Source of the DNA: Solimonas aquatica
GTDB taxonomy: Bacteria > Pseudomonadota > Gammaproteobacteria > Nevskiales > Nevskiaceae
Direction: 5' to 3'
DNA: 64,000 bases
Assembly: GCF_900111015.1 (NCBI RefSeq)
Contig: NZ_FOFS01000003.1
Location: 62,001 to 126,000 of the forward strand
Below are positions 18,369-26,920 of this stretch, piece by piece. A program made the translations under genes and the position numbers. The notes under the pieces are model-generated. The model did not search any database. It worked only from the letters and a program-made list of their open reading frames with translations, and was not told where the DNA came from. Position 1 is the first letter of the stretch; each line of letters begins with the position of its first letter.

Positions 18369-19978
18369 GTCCGCCGGACTGGGCCTTCGCCGGGGGGCTG
18401 CAGGCCTTGGGCGGCACGGCGCTGGCGGCAGGCGCCTGCCTGTTCACCGCTCGCTCCGCCGCGCCGATCTGGCGTCACCCGCTGGCGCTGATACTGGAAT
18501 TGCTCCTGCCCTTGCTGAGTCTGATGCTGCTGCTGGCGCTCAGCGCGCGTCCCCTGTTCTCCGGCGTGACGACGCTGTTGCTCGGCGCCGCTTATCGGTA
18601 CGCCGACTGCGCCAAACAAAGCGTGCTGGCCGAACCCATCGTGTATACCGATGTGTTCCAGGCCCTGGACATCTTCCGCCATCCGCAGCTGGCCCTGCCG
18701 TTTCCACGGCTGCTCCCGATTCTGCTGGGCGTGACGGCAGGCCTCGCCTTCTTCGCGATCTGGTTTGTGCTGGAGCCGCCAATGTGGCCGCGGTCCTGGC
18801 TGCAGCTGCTGCTGGTTCTGGCGCTGCCGCCGGTCGTGGTCATGCTGCTGCTGGCGCCACTGCGCGCGCCGGTTGTCGCACTGCTCCGTCGCGCCGGTCT
18901 GGCTGGCGAGCTGCAGGCCGACAGGCAAGGTTTTGGCAGCCTGGGGCTGTTGCTGACCTACGCCTTCATGGCGCGCGTCGAACGCCGTGCACGGCAGGCG
19001 CAACAGCCTCCGGTGAGCGTGCCCACGCGCCTGCGGCCGGCGCGGCCGGAAGCCGGGCCCCTGGTGCTGGTGCAGGCGGAATCGTTCTTCGACGCGCGAC
19101 GCCTGCATCCGGCGGTGGATGCACAGCTGCTGCCGGCCTGGGACCGCCTGCGGGCCGGCGGCGCGCAACACGGCCGCCTCAGCGTACCCAGCTGGGGCGC
19201 CAACACCGTGCGCACCGAATTCGGCGTGCTCACCGGCCTGGCACCCTCAGCGCTGGGCTATGACCGCTTCAATCCCTATCACCGCTTTGCGCGTGCGCCG
19301 ATCAACTCCCTGGCCTGGCGCATGCGGGCGCTGGGGCATCGCACCATCTGCCTGCATCCCTTCGACCGACGCTTCTACGGCCGTGACCGGGTGCTGCCGA
19401 ATCTGGGTTTTGACACCTTCATTGGCGAGGAAGCCTTTGCCGGTGCCGAACGCGTCAATGGCTTTGTCTCCGACCGTGCCATCGCGCGGCGTGCCATGCA
19501 GATCCTGGAGGATGAAGGGCCTTATGTGTTTCTCTTCATCATCACCATGGAGAATCACGGGCCCTGGCCGGCGATGGATCAGACGGGACTGGAAGCCCTG
19601 GACTTCGCACCGGATCTGCCGCTGGCCACACGCCGCAGCCTGGCGCGCTATCTGCGCAGCCTTCGCCATGCCGATGAGCTGCTTGCCACCCTGAGCGCGG
19701 GAATCGACGGCAGCCCGGTGCCCGGCGTGCTGGGCTTTTACGGCGATCATCTGCCGGCTTTTGGCCAGGCTTTCGAATTGCTGGGGATGCGTGATCTGCG
19801 CAGTGATTACCTCATCTACCACGATGCGCAGCGCGAGAGCCCGCGACGTGACATCGAGGCTCATGAACTGCACGAAGCCGTGTTCCAAGCTTGGGCTGGT
19901 TTGCTGCCGGCGCGCATGCGGCAGGAGTGGACGACGGAAGCGATGCTTGCCGGCGCCGTACGTGGTGTGCAAGCTTAG
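18365..19978 (+). CDS. LTA synthase-like membrane phosphoglycerol transferase
   Basis: A 537-residue sulfatase-superfamily enzyme related to LtaS/MdoB. Five or so transmembrane helices fill residues 10-200. The catalytic domain follows, with QAESFFD (E239 a metal-ligand candidate), GANTVRTEFGVLTG (T281 the likely phospho-acceptor), TMENHGPW and FYGDHLP (Asp-His metal ligands). Relatives transfer sn-glycerol-1-phosphate from phosphatidylglycerol to polymers or glycans outside the membrane. The GTG start overlaps the kpsS stop. A role in decorating or priming the capsule is inferred from that coupling; the acceptor is unknown. It could instead modify another envelope glycan. Confidence 0.82.
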   Translation: MSPPDWAFAGGLQALGGTALAAGACLFTARSAAPIWRHPLALILELLLPLLSLMLLLALSARPLFSGVTTLLLGAAYRYADCAKQSVLAEPIVYTDVFQALDIFRHPQLALPFPRLLPILLGVTAGLAFFAIWFVLEPPMWPRSWLQLLLVLALPPVVVMLLLAPLRAPVVALLRRAGLAGELQADRQGFGSLGLLLTYAFMARVERRARQAQQPPVSVPTRLRPARPEAGPLVLVQAESFFDARRLHPAVDAQLLPAWDRLRAGGAQHGRLSVPSWGANTVRTEFGVLTGLAPSALGYDRFNPYHRFARAPINSLAWRMRALGHRTICLHPFDRRFYGRDRVLPNLGFDTFIGEEAFAGAERVNGFVSDRAIARRAMQILEDEGPYVFLFIITMENHGPWPAMDQTGLEALDFAPDLPLATRRSLARYLRSLRHADELLATLSAGIDGSPVPGVLGFYGDHLPAFGQAFELLGMRDLRSDYLIYHDAQRESPRRDIEAHELHEAVFQAWAGLLPARMRQEWTTEAMLAGAVRGVQA

Positions 19979-20011
19979 GGCATCTATCGCGATGAGCCAG
20001 AGAGACGCGGC

Positions 20012-21464
20012 GTGCGCTTAGTTCCCACTATCCTCTGCGGCGGCGCTGGCTCGCGCCTGTGGCCGGTCTCGCGCGAGCTACACCCCAAGCCCTTCATCCG
20101 CATGGCCGACGGCCAGAGCCTCCTGCAGAAGGCCTTTCTGCGTGCCAGCGGTCTACCGCAGGTGCAGGAGATCCTTACCGTCACCAATCGCGAGCTGTTC
20201 TTCAAGACGCAGGATGAATTTCGCGAGGTGAATCGGACGGGCCTGGCAACGGCGTACATACTCGAACCTTATGCCCGCAATACCGCTGCGGCGGTGGCCG
20301 CTGCAGCACTGGAGGTGTCACGGGTGCACGGCGAGGACGCCTTGCTTCTAGTGCTGGCGGCAGATCATTTGATCGACGATGAAGGTGCATTCCAGGCGGC
20401 GGTCCGCGAAGCTCAGCAACTGGCGATCACAGGCAAGCTGGTGACCTTCGGTATCCGGCCCCACAGTCCGGAAACTGGATTCGGCTATATCGAAGCGGAA
20501 AACCGGCAGGTACGCCGCTTCGTCGAAAAGCCTTCCGCGCAATTTGCGCGGGACTATCTGGCGAGCGGCAAGTTTCTGTGGAACGCCGGCATGTTTTGCT
20601 TTGCAGCCGCCGCAGTGCTGCGGGAAATGACGCGGCATTGTCCGGATGTGCTGACAGCGGTGCGCGACTGCGTGCGGCGCGGTCAAAGCGCCGAGGGCGT
20701 CGATTTCCGGCAGTTGGAACTGCCCGCCGACGCATTTTCGGCGGTGCCCTCACGCTCGTTCGATTACGCCTTGCTGGAACCGGCATCCCGTGCCGAGGCG
20801 ACCGGCTCCGGAACCTACGGCGCTCTGGCGGTGGTGCCTTGTGAGCTTGGCTGGAGTGATGTCGGCTCGTGGGAGGCCATCGGGGAACTGGTTGATGCCG
20901 ATAGTCAGAACAATCGCATTGAAGGTCGCGCCTTGATGCACGACAGCCGCAACTGTTATGTGCGCAGTCCGGATCGCCTGGCGAGCGGGCTGGGTCTGGA
21001 TAACCTGATGATTGTCGACACGGCTGATGCTGTGCTGGTGGCAGACCGGGCACACGCGCTGGACGTGAGGGTATTGTACGAAAGGCTCAAGGCCGACGAT
21101 CACGAAGCGCATCGCAGGCGCCGCACGGCATATCGCCCCTGGGGGGAGCTACACAGTTCTTCAGGAAGGCCCCGGCTTCAAGATCAAGCTGATCGTGGTC
21201 AAACCACAGGCCAGTCTCAGCTTGCAGATGCATCGCCACCGCAGCGAACACTGGGTCGTCGTCAGCGGTGTGGCCACGGTCACCAATGGTGAAAAGACGG
21301 TCCACGTTCGTGCCAATGAGTCGAGCTATATACCGGCCGGGCACCGCCATCGTCTGGAAAATCCGGGAGAGGAGGACGCCGTCATCGTCGAAGTTCAGAG
21401 TGGCAGCTATCTGGGCGAGGATGACATCGTGCGCTTCGGTGATCTCTACGGGCGTCTGGCCTGA
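20012..21464 (+). pseudogene. manC: mannose-1-phosphate guanylyltransferase/mannose-6-phosphate isomerase, frameshifted
   Basis: ManC/AlgA-type bifunctional protein making GDP-mannose. The nucleotidyltransferase half is intact (PTILCGGAGSRLWPVSRE, FVEKPS, WSDVGSWEA), starting at a GTG. After TAYRPWG the frame leaves the family sequence and stops at 21292. The expected continuation (SYTVLQEGPGFKIKLIVVKP, then HRSEHWVVVSG and the cupin isomerase end LEN..EED..IVEVQSG) is intact in the next frame up to 21464. The shift coincides with a run of six G at 21141-21146; five would restore one 483-residue frame. The cause may be slippage, recent mutation or sequencing error. If real, the guanylyltransferase domain could still function alone. 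Confidence 0.88.
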
Positions 21465-21499
21465 ACCGGTGCCGCCGGGCGTTCACTGATGCTGAAGCG

Positions 21500-23344
21500 A
21501 TGAAGTCGTCCAGAATCCGCAGAATTGAGGCTTCGCCTGAAGAAGCTTGGTCCGGTTCCGGCGAGTCCTACACCGTAAATGCACCGCGTGCGCGGCATGC
21601 GGCCGATGACAATCTGTCGACACTGTCGGATCTGGGCCATGCCAGGCTTGATCGGCTGGAGCAGGTCTATGGCAGCGATGGCGAAGATGCTGCGACCGCA
21701 GCGAGGCGACTGATCGCAGAACTTTCCAGCTTGCTGCCTGCCTTGCAGCTGAGCGAGTCGCGGCCCGCAACACCGGTTTCGCGCGAGCTGCTGCGCTTGT
21801 GCGACAGGCTCGGGGCCCTGGTCGGCAGGGCAGGGCAGCATCCGTCTCAAGCACACCTCCAGCTACTGCACATTGAGATATCACTGCTGTGCGGGCGATG
21901 GTCGGAGGTGGCGCTGCTGTCGCAAGCCCTGCTGAGCGCGAATGTGGTGCTTCGCGATGGCGGCGAAATTTCGCGTCGGCTGCTGATTCTCGATACCCAG
22001 GCGGCCCTGGCGCTTGGCCACACCCGCAAGCTGGATGAGCTGGCGCTCACACGGCTCTACTTGCTGGCGGCCCGCGATCCGGCGCGCATCCAGGAGCTGT
22101 TTGCCGAATTGGCACCGGCCATCGCTGCGCTGGACCGCAATCACCTGACTGATGATCGGCGCGGTGCCTTGCTGTTTTGGCTTGCCAGAGCGATGCAGCG
22201 GGCAAGATCCAAGGGCATCGTGTTTCTGCGCAAGACCGCACGCCGGCGGCTGCGCATGCAGTTCTACCGATGCCTGGCAGCGCTGATTTCCGCGAGTGCG
22301 GTGCTGCTGCTTCGTGCCACCTCCGGCAGGGCGCCTGCCAGCGAGCTTGCGGTGCGCTCTTCAGCGGCCGCGCGAGGGCATCGCATCGAGGCTGCCTCGC
22401 CTCGGCGGAGAATTCTGGTGACCCGCGCCATGGGTGGCATTGGCGACATCCTGACCATGACGCCGGGGCTTGCCGCGGCGGCCAGAGTGTTTGAGGCAGA
22501 AATCTCGTTTGCCACGCTGCCGAGCTACTTCCCGTTCCTGCGGGGCGTACCGGGTATTCGCCTGCTCGATATTGGTTCAAGCATTGAGCCATCACACTTC
22601 GACCGCTGCTTCAATTTTTCGGAATGCCCCGCCACCGCATATGAACGAAGGACCATACCGCAGGTACGGCAGAGTCGCGTCGAAACCTTTGCCTATGCCT
22701 TGGGCCTGTCTGCGCAACAGCTGCGGGAACAGGGGCTGCGGCCGCTTCTGGCGCTGAGCCCTGCGCAAGAACATCGCGCGCGCCAGCGGCGGCAGGCCTG
22801 GGCGGGCAAGGGCAAGACGACCGTCGTCGGTGTTCAAGCTTTCAGTCGTGACCACTACAAGAGCGTGCCGCAGCTGCCGGCGATCCTGTCGGCGATGGAA
22901 GGCGACTACCGCTTCATCGTGTTCTGCGATCAGGTTCGCGAGCTGCCGGTAGATGCGCGCTTTATGGGCCTGTTTGCCGAGCCCTATGAAGACGTCATCG
23001 CCGCGGCCAGCGCCTGCGACTACATCGTGACCGTCGACTCCTTCCTGCTGCATCTTGCAGCGGCACTGGACAAGCCGGCGCTGGCCTTGTTCGGGCCCAC
23101 CGATGCCGCCGCATTCGCCCGGCATTTGTCACGCAAGGTCGTCGTACAGATGAAAGATCGTTTTCCATGTTCACCATGCTGGAGGAATGAACACATTCGA
23201 TGTCAGGTTTTTGATCAATGGTCGAGCGTCTGCTTGGACAGCATGGACGCCGGCCAGATTCACCAGGGATTAGCGGCGCTCGAGGCGATGTACCCTAGGG
23301 CAAGTGATGGTCATCAAAAAAATGTGAGCGATGAGTCATGCTAA
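21500..23344 (+). CDS. GT9-like (heptosyltransferase family) protein with long N-terminal extension
   Basis: A 614-residue protein. The C-terminal half (about 300-600) resembles GT9 heptosyltransferases: RRILVTRAMGGIGDILTMTPGLAAAARVF, then VGVQAFSRDHYKSVPQLP, then the donor-site-like loop DYIVTVDSFLLHLAAALDKPALALFGPT and a cysteine-bearing CSPCWRNEHIRC. Residues 1-290 are alpha-helical in character, rich in Leu, Ala and Arg, and not recognised; GT9 enzymes are normally about 350 residues. The stop overlaps the FkbM gene by seven bases. It lies in the rightward capsule arm, so a role in capsule chain synthesis is inferred; donor and acceptor are unknown. Confidence 0.75.
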   Translation: MKSSRIRRIEASPEEAWSGSGESYTVNAPRARHAADDNLSTLSDLGHARLDRLEQVYGSDGEDAATAARRLIAELSSLLPALQLSESRPATPVSRELLRLCDRLGALVGRAGQHPSQAHLQLLHIEISLLCGRWSEVALLSQALLSANVVLRDGGEISRRLLILDTQAALALGHTRKLDELALTRLYLLAARDPARIQELFAELAPAIAALDRNHLTDDRRGALLFWLARAMQRARSKGIVFLRKTARRRLRMQFYRCLAALISASAVLLLRATSGRAPASELAVRSSAAARGHRIEAASPRRRILVTRAMGGIGDILTMTPGLAAAARVFEAEISFATLPSYFPFLRGVPGIRLLDIGSSIEPSHFDRCFNFSECPATAYERRTIPQVRQSRVETFAYALGLSAQQLREQGLRPLLALSPAQEHRARQRRQAWAGKGKTTVVGVQAFSRDHYKSVPQLPAILSAMEGDYRFIVFCDQVRELPVDARFMGLFAEPYEDVIAAASACDYIVTVDSFLLHLAAALDKPALALFGPTDAAAFARHLSRKVVVQMKDRFPCSPCWRNEHIRCQVFDQWSSVCLDSMDAGQIHQGLAALEAMYPRASDGHQKNVSDESC

Positions 23345-24150
23345 AGAGCAGCAAACAGATGTCTGAAGCCATTGAGAGGCTGATTCACATCGAGTTCAAG
23401 GTTGATCGACTGCTGGAGTCTGGCAGGGAAGACAGTGGCAGCAGAGCCGCTGCCGAGGCGTACGCTGGCCATCCCGACCAAGTCTATGGGCCTTCGACAT
23501 ATGCACAACACGGCGATGACCTGATCATCCTGAATATCTTTGACGCCATGGAGATCGAACGTCCCAGCTACATCGACATTGGTGCGCATCATCCGGTCAA
23601 CATCAGCAACACGGCCCTTCTGTATAAGCGAGGATCGCGAGGGGTCAACGTCGAGGCCAATCCCAATCTGATCGAAGCGTTCCATCAGCTCAGGCCAGAC
23701 GACGTCAACCTGAACTGCGGCGTCAGCGACCAGCCGGGAAGTATGACTTTCTACATGATCGACAAGTGGTCGGGGCGAAATACTTTCGTCAAGGCCAGCG
23801 CCGAGCAGTTCGTGAGGGAAAATCCGGCGTTTCGCATCGAGCTGGAGATTCCCATCGAAGTGGTGACAGTCGATCAGATCATCGAAAAGCACTGCGGAGG
23901 CGTGTTTCCCGACTTCATGAGTATCGACGTGGAGGGGCTGGAGTACCGGATACTCAAGAGCATCACTTATGATCGGTGGGCACCAAAGCTGATCTGTGCC
24001 GAAATCTGCGGTGAAGGCCGCGCCGAAAAAGAAAGAGAGATATCGGAATTTCTACAGAGGAAGGGATATGAGCCGGTGTTCCGAAACCGGGGCAACTGGT
24101 TCTTCGTGAGCAGCCAGTACCGCTTCGCGGTTACTGGAAGAGTATCGTGA
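23338..24150 (+). CDS. FkbM family methyltransferase
   Basis: A 270-residue SAM-dependent methyltransferase of the FkbM family, whose members O-methylate sugars and polyketides. A short coiled-coil-like N terminus (about 1-35) precedes the fold. Motif I is YIDIGAHHPVNISNT, followed by GVNVEANPNLIEAF and the family-specific FMSIDVEGLEYRIL. It overlaps the upstream GT9-like gene and is one base from the next GT9-like gene. Methylation of a capsule sugar is the simplest inference. Confidence 0.88.
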   Translation: MLKSSKQMSEAIERLIHIEFKVDRLLESGREDSGSRAAAEAYAGHPDQVYGPSTYAQHGDDLIILNIFDAMEIERPSYIDIGAHHPVNISNTALLYKRGSRGVNVEANPNLIEAFHQLRPDDVNLNCGVSDQPGSMTFYMIDKWSGRNTFVKASAEQFVRENPAFRIELEIPIEVVTVDQIIEKHCGGVFPDFMSIDVEGLEYRILKSITYDRWAPKLICAEICGEGRAEKEREISEFLQRKGYEPVFRNRGNWFFVSSQYRFAVTGRVS

Positions 24151-24151
24151 C

Positions 24152-25396
24152 ATGAGCGGCACGCGCTGGTGGTCCCGTATCTATCGCCGCTACAGAAAGA
24201 CCCGGAAGGTGGTTCTGTATAGTTTGCTGAGTTGGCAGGGCAGATTGCCGTCTGTCTTGAAGCCTGGACGAAAAATGCCTGTAGAGCCATTGGCCGAAGA
24301 TACCGGTGATGTCACTGTGGCGGTATGTGTCACGGGCGGTCTGGGCGACTTCCTGATTGTCGCGCGGCTACTGCGTGATCTGTGCGCGATATCGAGTCGC
24401 ATCAAAATTGAACTGTTTGTGCCGACAGCAGCGCCGGCTGCGTGGGCATTTGAGCCGGTGTCCCAAATCAAGGGCATCTACAGCGAGATGTTCTTTCATC
24501 ACGCCCTTCCCGGCTACGACTGCGCCCTGGTCATCAATCAGATGGCGTTTTATTACGCGGAGCACGTGAAGTACGCGCGAATCAAGCAGCGGCTGCCGCA
24601 GTTGCTGCAGCTGCTGGAGACTCTGGGAAAGAATCGTGGTCCATGGGAGCCTTACATCCAGAGTCATCCGTATCTCGACGGCGCAATGGCGCACCGAGCG
24701 GTGGTGCTGGGAGAGAACCGCTACAGCCTGCTGCATCGCCTGTTCGGCCTGAACTACGGTGGGCATCTGCTGGCCTTGCGCATTGATGAGTCGGTTGCGA
24801 ATACGGTGAAGGACCGCTTCTCGTCCTGGATCACGGTCAGCAACGGTTTTGATGCCGCATTCAAGGTGCGAGGACATCGGGCCACAAAATGCTATCCACA
24901 GAGCAGTTGGGTTCGCGTGCTGGATATCGTCAAGCGGCAGCGGCCAGACGTCGGCATTGTGCAGGTCGGTGGCAAAACCAGCGAACTCATCAGGGGCGTT
25001 GACGTCAATCTGATCGGTAAAACCTCACTTGCGCAGGCGGCCGCGCTGATCAAGTACGGGATGCTGCACGTTGATAACGAAGGCGGGCTGGTGCATGTCG
25101 CTGCCAGCCTCGGGCGCCGGGCGCTGGTCCTGTTTGGGCCGACATCCAAGCCGTATTTTTCCTATGAAGGCAATATCAACCTGGATTCGGGGTTTTGTGG
25201 GGGATGCTGGTGGTCGACACGCAACTGGATGGAAGCGTGTCCCCGGGAGTATGAGACGCCGGTCTGTCTGGACCGTCTGGCCCCCGAAGTGGTTGCGGAG
25301 CAAATCCTGCAAGCACTGGATGAATTAGAGGAAAACGATTCAAACGCGAGTGAAGGTCCTTCAACGCAGCGTGATACTGCCGAAGCTGGCACTTGA
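24152..25396 (+). CDS. GT9-like glycosyltransferase
   Basis: A 414-residue GT9/heptosyltransferase-like protein. Key parts are VTVAVCVTGGLGDFLIVARLLRDL, VGIVQVGGKTSELIRGV, and MLHVDNEGGLVHVAASLGRRALVLFGPTS. A cysteine-containing C-terminal stretch (GFCGGCWW, then ACPREYETPVCLDRL) resembles that of the GT9-like protein two genes upstream. The last 25 residues are polar and probably disordered. It is the last gene of the rightward capsule arm and converges with kpsT across 38 bases; the small inverted repeat GGCACTTGAAGTGCC overlaps its stop. The sugar transferred is unknown. Confidence 0.78.
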   Translation: MSGTRWWSRIYRRYRKTRKVVLYSLLSWQGRLPSVLKPGRKMPVEPLAEDTGDVTVAVCVTGGLGDFLIVARLLRDLCAISSRIKIELFVPTAAPAAWAFEPVSQIKGIYSEMFFHHALPGYDCALVINQMAFYYAEHVKYARIKQRLPQLLQLLETLGKNRGPWEPYIQSHPYLDGAMAHRAVVLGENRYSLLHRLFGLNYGGHLLALRIDESVANTVKDRFSSWITVSNGFDAAFKVRGHRATKCYPQSSWVRVLDIVKRQRPDVGIVQVGGKTSELIRGVDVNLIGKTSLAQAAALIKYGMLHVDNEGGLVHVAASLGRRALVLFGPTSKPYFSYEGNINLDSGFCGGCWWSTRNWMEACPREYETPVCLDRLAPEVVAEQILQALDELEENDSNASEGPSTQRDTAEAGT

Positions 25397-25434
25397 AGTG
25401 CCGGTCCTTGACGTCGCGCCGCTGCCTTTTCTGA

Positions 25435-26082
25435 TTACAAAGCCCGGTAGTTCTCTGCGGCTTCCGCGACATTCGTGAAATGCCGCGCCCGCCCGCCCTC
25501 CAGAACCAGCGCCGAGTCGCAGATCTGCGTCAACAGGCCGGTGTCATGCGAGGCGATGATCAGGGCGCGTCCGGCTTGCCGGTCGAACAGATGCTGCCGG
25601 CAGCGCTCATGAAAACGCTGGTCGCCAACCAGAATGACTTCGTCGATCAGGTAGCAGTCGAAGTCGATGGCAATTGACAGAGCGAAAGCCAAGCGTGCGC
25701 GCATGCCGGATGAATAGGTCTTCACCGGCTTGCGCAGGGCTTCACCCAGTTCGGCAAAGTCCTCCACTGTTTTGGCAAGGGTGTTGAAGTCACGACGATA
25801 GATGCGTGAAATGAAACGCATGTTGTCGTAGCCGGTCAGGCTGCCCTGGAACGCGCCGGTGAAACCCAGAGGCCAGGACACCCGCATGCGAAGGTCTATT
25901 TTTCCCGATGTGGGAAGTTCCACGCCGCCGATCAAGCGGATCAAGGTGGATTTTCCCGCGCCGTTGCGTCCCATCAAGGCGAGCTTGTGGCCGCGCGCAA
26001 CTTCCAGGCTGATGTCGTTGAGTACCAGCTTGGTTTCGCCGTGCACGCGATACGACTTGAAAACGTTCTGCAGGCGAATCAT
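25435..26082 (-). CDS. kpsT: capsule ABC transporter, ATPase subunit
   Basis: A 215-residue KpsT/CtrD-type ATPase that powers export of lipid-linked capsule across the inner membrane with KpsM. It has Walker A GRNGAGKST, the KpsT-type signature YSSGMRARLAFALSI, Walker B CYLIDEV and the switch histidine in IASHD. Length matches the family. The ATG overlaps the kpsM stop (ATGA), and it is last in the leftward capsule operon. Confidence 0.95.
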   Translation of the reverse strand: MIRLQNVFKSYRVHGETKLVLNDISLEVARGHKLALMGRNGAGKSTLIRLIGGVELPTSGKIDLRMRVSWPLGFTGAFQGSLTGYDNMRFISRIYRRDFNTLAKTVEDFAELGEALRKPVKTYSSGMRARLAFALSIAIDFDCYLIDEVILVGDQRFHERCRQHLFDRQAGRALIIASHDTGLLTQICDSALVLEGGRARHFTNVAEAAENYRAL

Positions 26083-26912
26083 TCCACTTCTACATGTCTT
26101 CGTACCGACCGGGTCAAGACCAGGCCGATGGTGATGAGAAGCAGGCAGACAAACAGCGTGTAATAGAGATCGTAGTGCACACGCACACCGCTGCCGAACT
26201 GCCCGGCCCGAAGAATTTCATAGGCGTTGACCGATGGCACCAGCAGCGCGTACTTCTGCAGCCAGTACGGCAGCCAGTCGACCATGAAGAATGCCCCGGA
26301 GATGGGCATGATGAGATAGGTGCTCGGCGCGACCAGTTTCTCCACCCAGTCATACATCTCGCTCAGGCAGGCCAGAATGATGGCCAATCCTGCGCTGTAC
26401 AGGATCATCAGCGTCCAGCCCAGAAAAAAAAGACCGAGGTCTTCAGGGACTGTATACATATCCGCCAGGCCGAAGACAAAGGCGATGAGTGCGAAGGTGA
26501 CGATAGAGCCATAAATCTCCAGCAGGATTCTGGCCACGAGAAAGTCCATGATCCCGACCTGCCGGTGATAAAGCAGACTGCCATTGGCGCGAAAGCACAG
26601 AACCGAGCGGAACACGCAATGCCGCCACAGGAAGAAGGGAATGTAGCCGGTCATCACAAAAGCCAGAACCGGGATGCCGTGCTCGTGCGGAGGTTTGGTG
26701 GCGGACCAGACGGCGACGACCCCGAGGCAGAAAAGCATGGGTTCGGCAATCAGCCAGAGAAAGCCGAGGTTGTCGCGTCCGTAGCGGGTGTGCACCTCAC
26801 GCAGCATTAGGGCGCCGACCACGATCATGCGCAGGTGAGCGGCGCGCCAGGCTGCGCCTGAAAGCAGGCCGCCGAGTATGTCTTTGCTGAAGAAGTAAGC
26901 CTTGCTGGCCAC
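26079..26912 (-). CDS. kpsM: capsule ABC transporter, permease subunit
   Basis: A 277-residue ABC-2 type permease of the KpsM/CtrC family. The conserved amphipathic start (MLREVHTRYGRDNLGFLWLIAEPM) is followed by six predicted inner-membrane helices. The C-terminal half has the family loop in IMPISGAFFMVDWLPYWLQKYALLVPSVNAYEILRAG (about 205-240). The GTG start gives about 28 residues before the conserved region, longer than E. coli KpsM, so a downstream ATG (MIVVGALML) is possible. It lies eight bases after kpsE and overlaps kpsT. Confidence 0.93.
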   Translation of the reverse strand: MASKAYFFSKDILGGLLSGAAWRAAHLRMIVVGALMLREVHTRYGRDNLGFLWLIAEPMLFCLGVVAVWSATKPPHEHGIPVLAFVMTGYIPFFLWRHCVFRSVLCFRANGSLLYHRQVGIMDFLVARILLEIYGSIVTFALIAFVFGLADMYTVPEDLGLFFLGWTLMILYSAGLAIILACLSEMYDWVEKLVAPSTYLIMPISGAFFMVDWLPYWLQKYALLVPSVNAYEILRAGQFGSGVRVHYDLYYTLFVCLLLITIGLVLTRSVRRHVEVE

Positions 26913-26920
26913 GGCTTGCC

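Noticed and set aside
21195-21464. Separate small cupin gene downstream of manC
   Set aside because: Its sequence is exactly the missing C-terminal isomerase part of ManC in the shifted frame, so one frameshifted gene explains it better.
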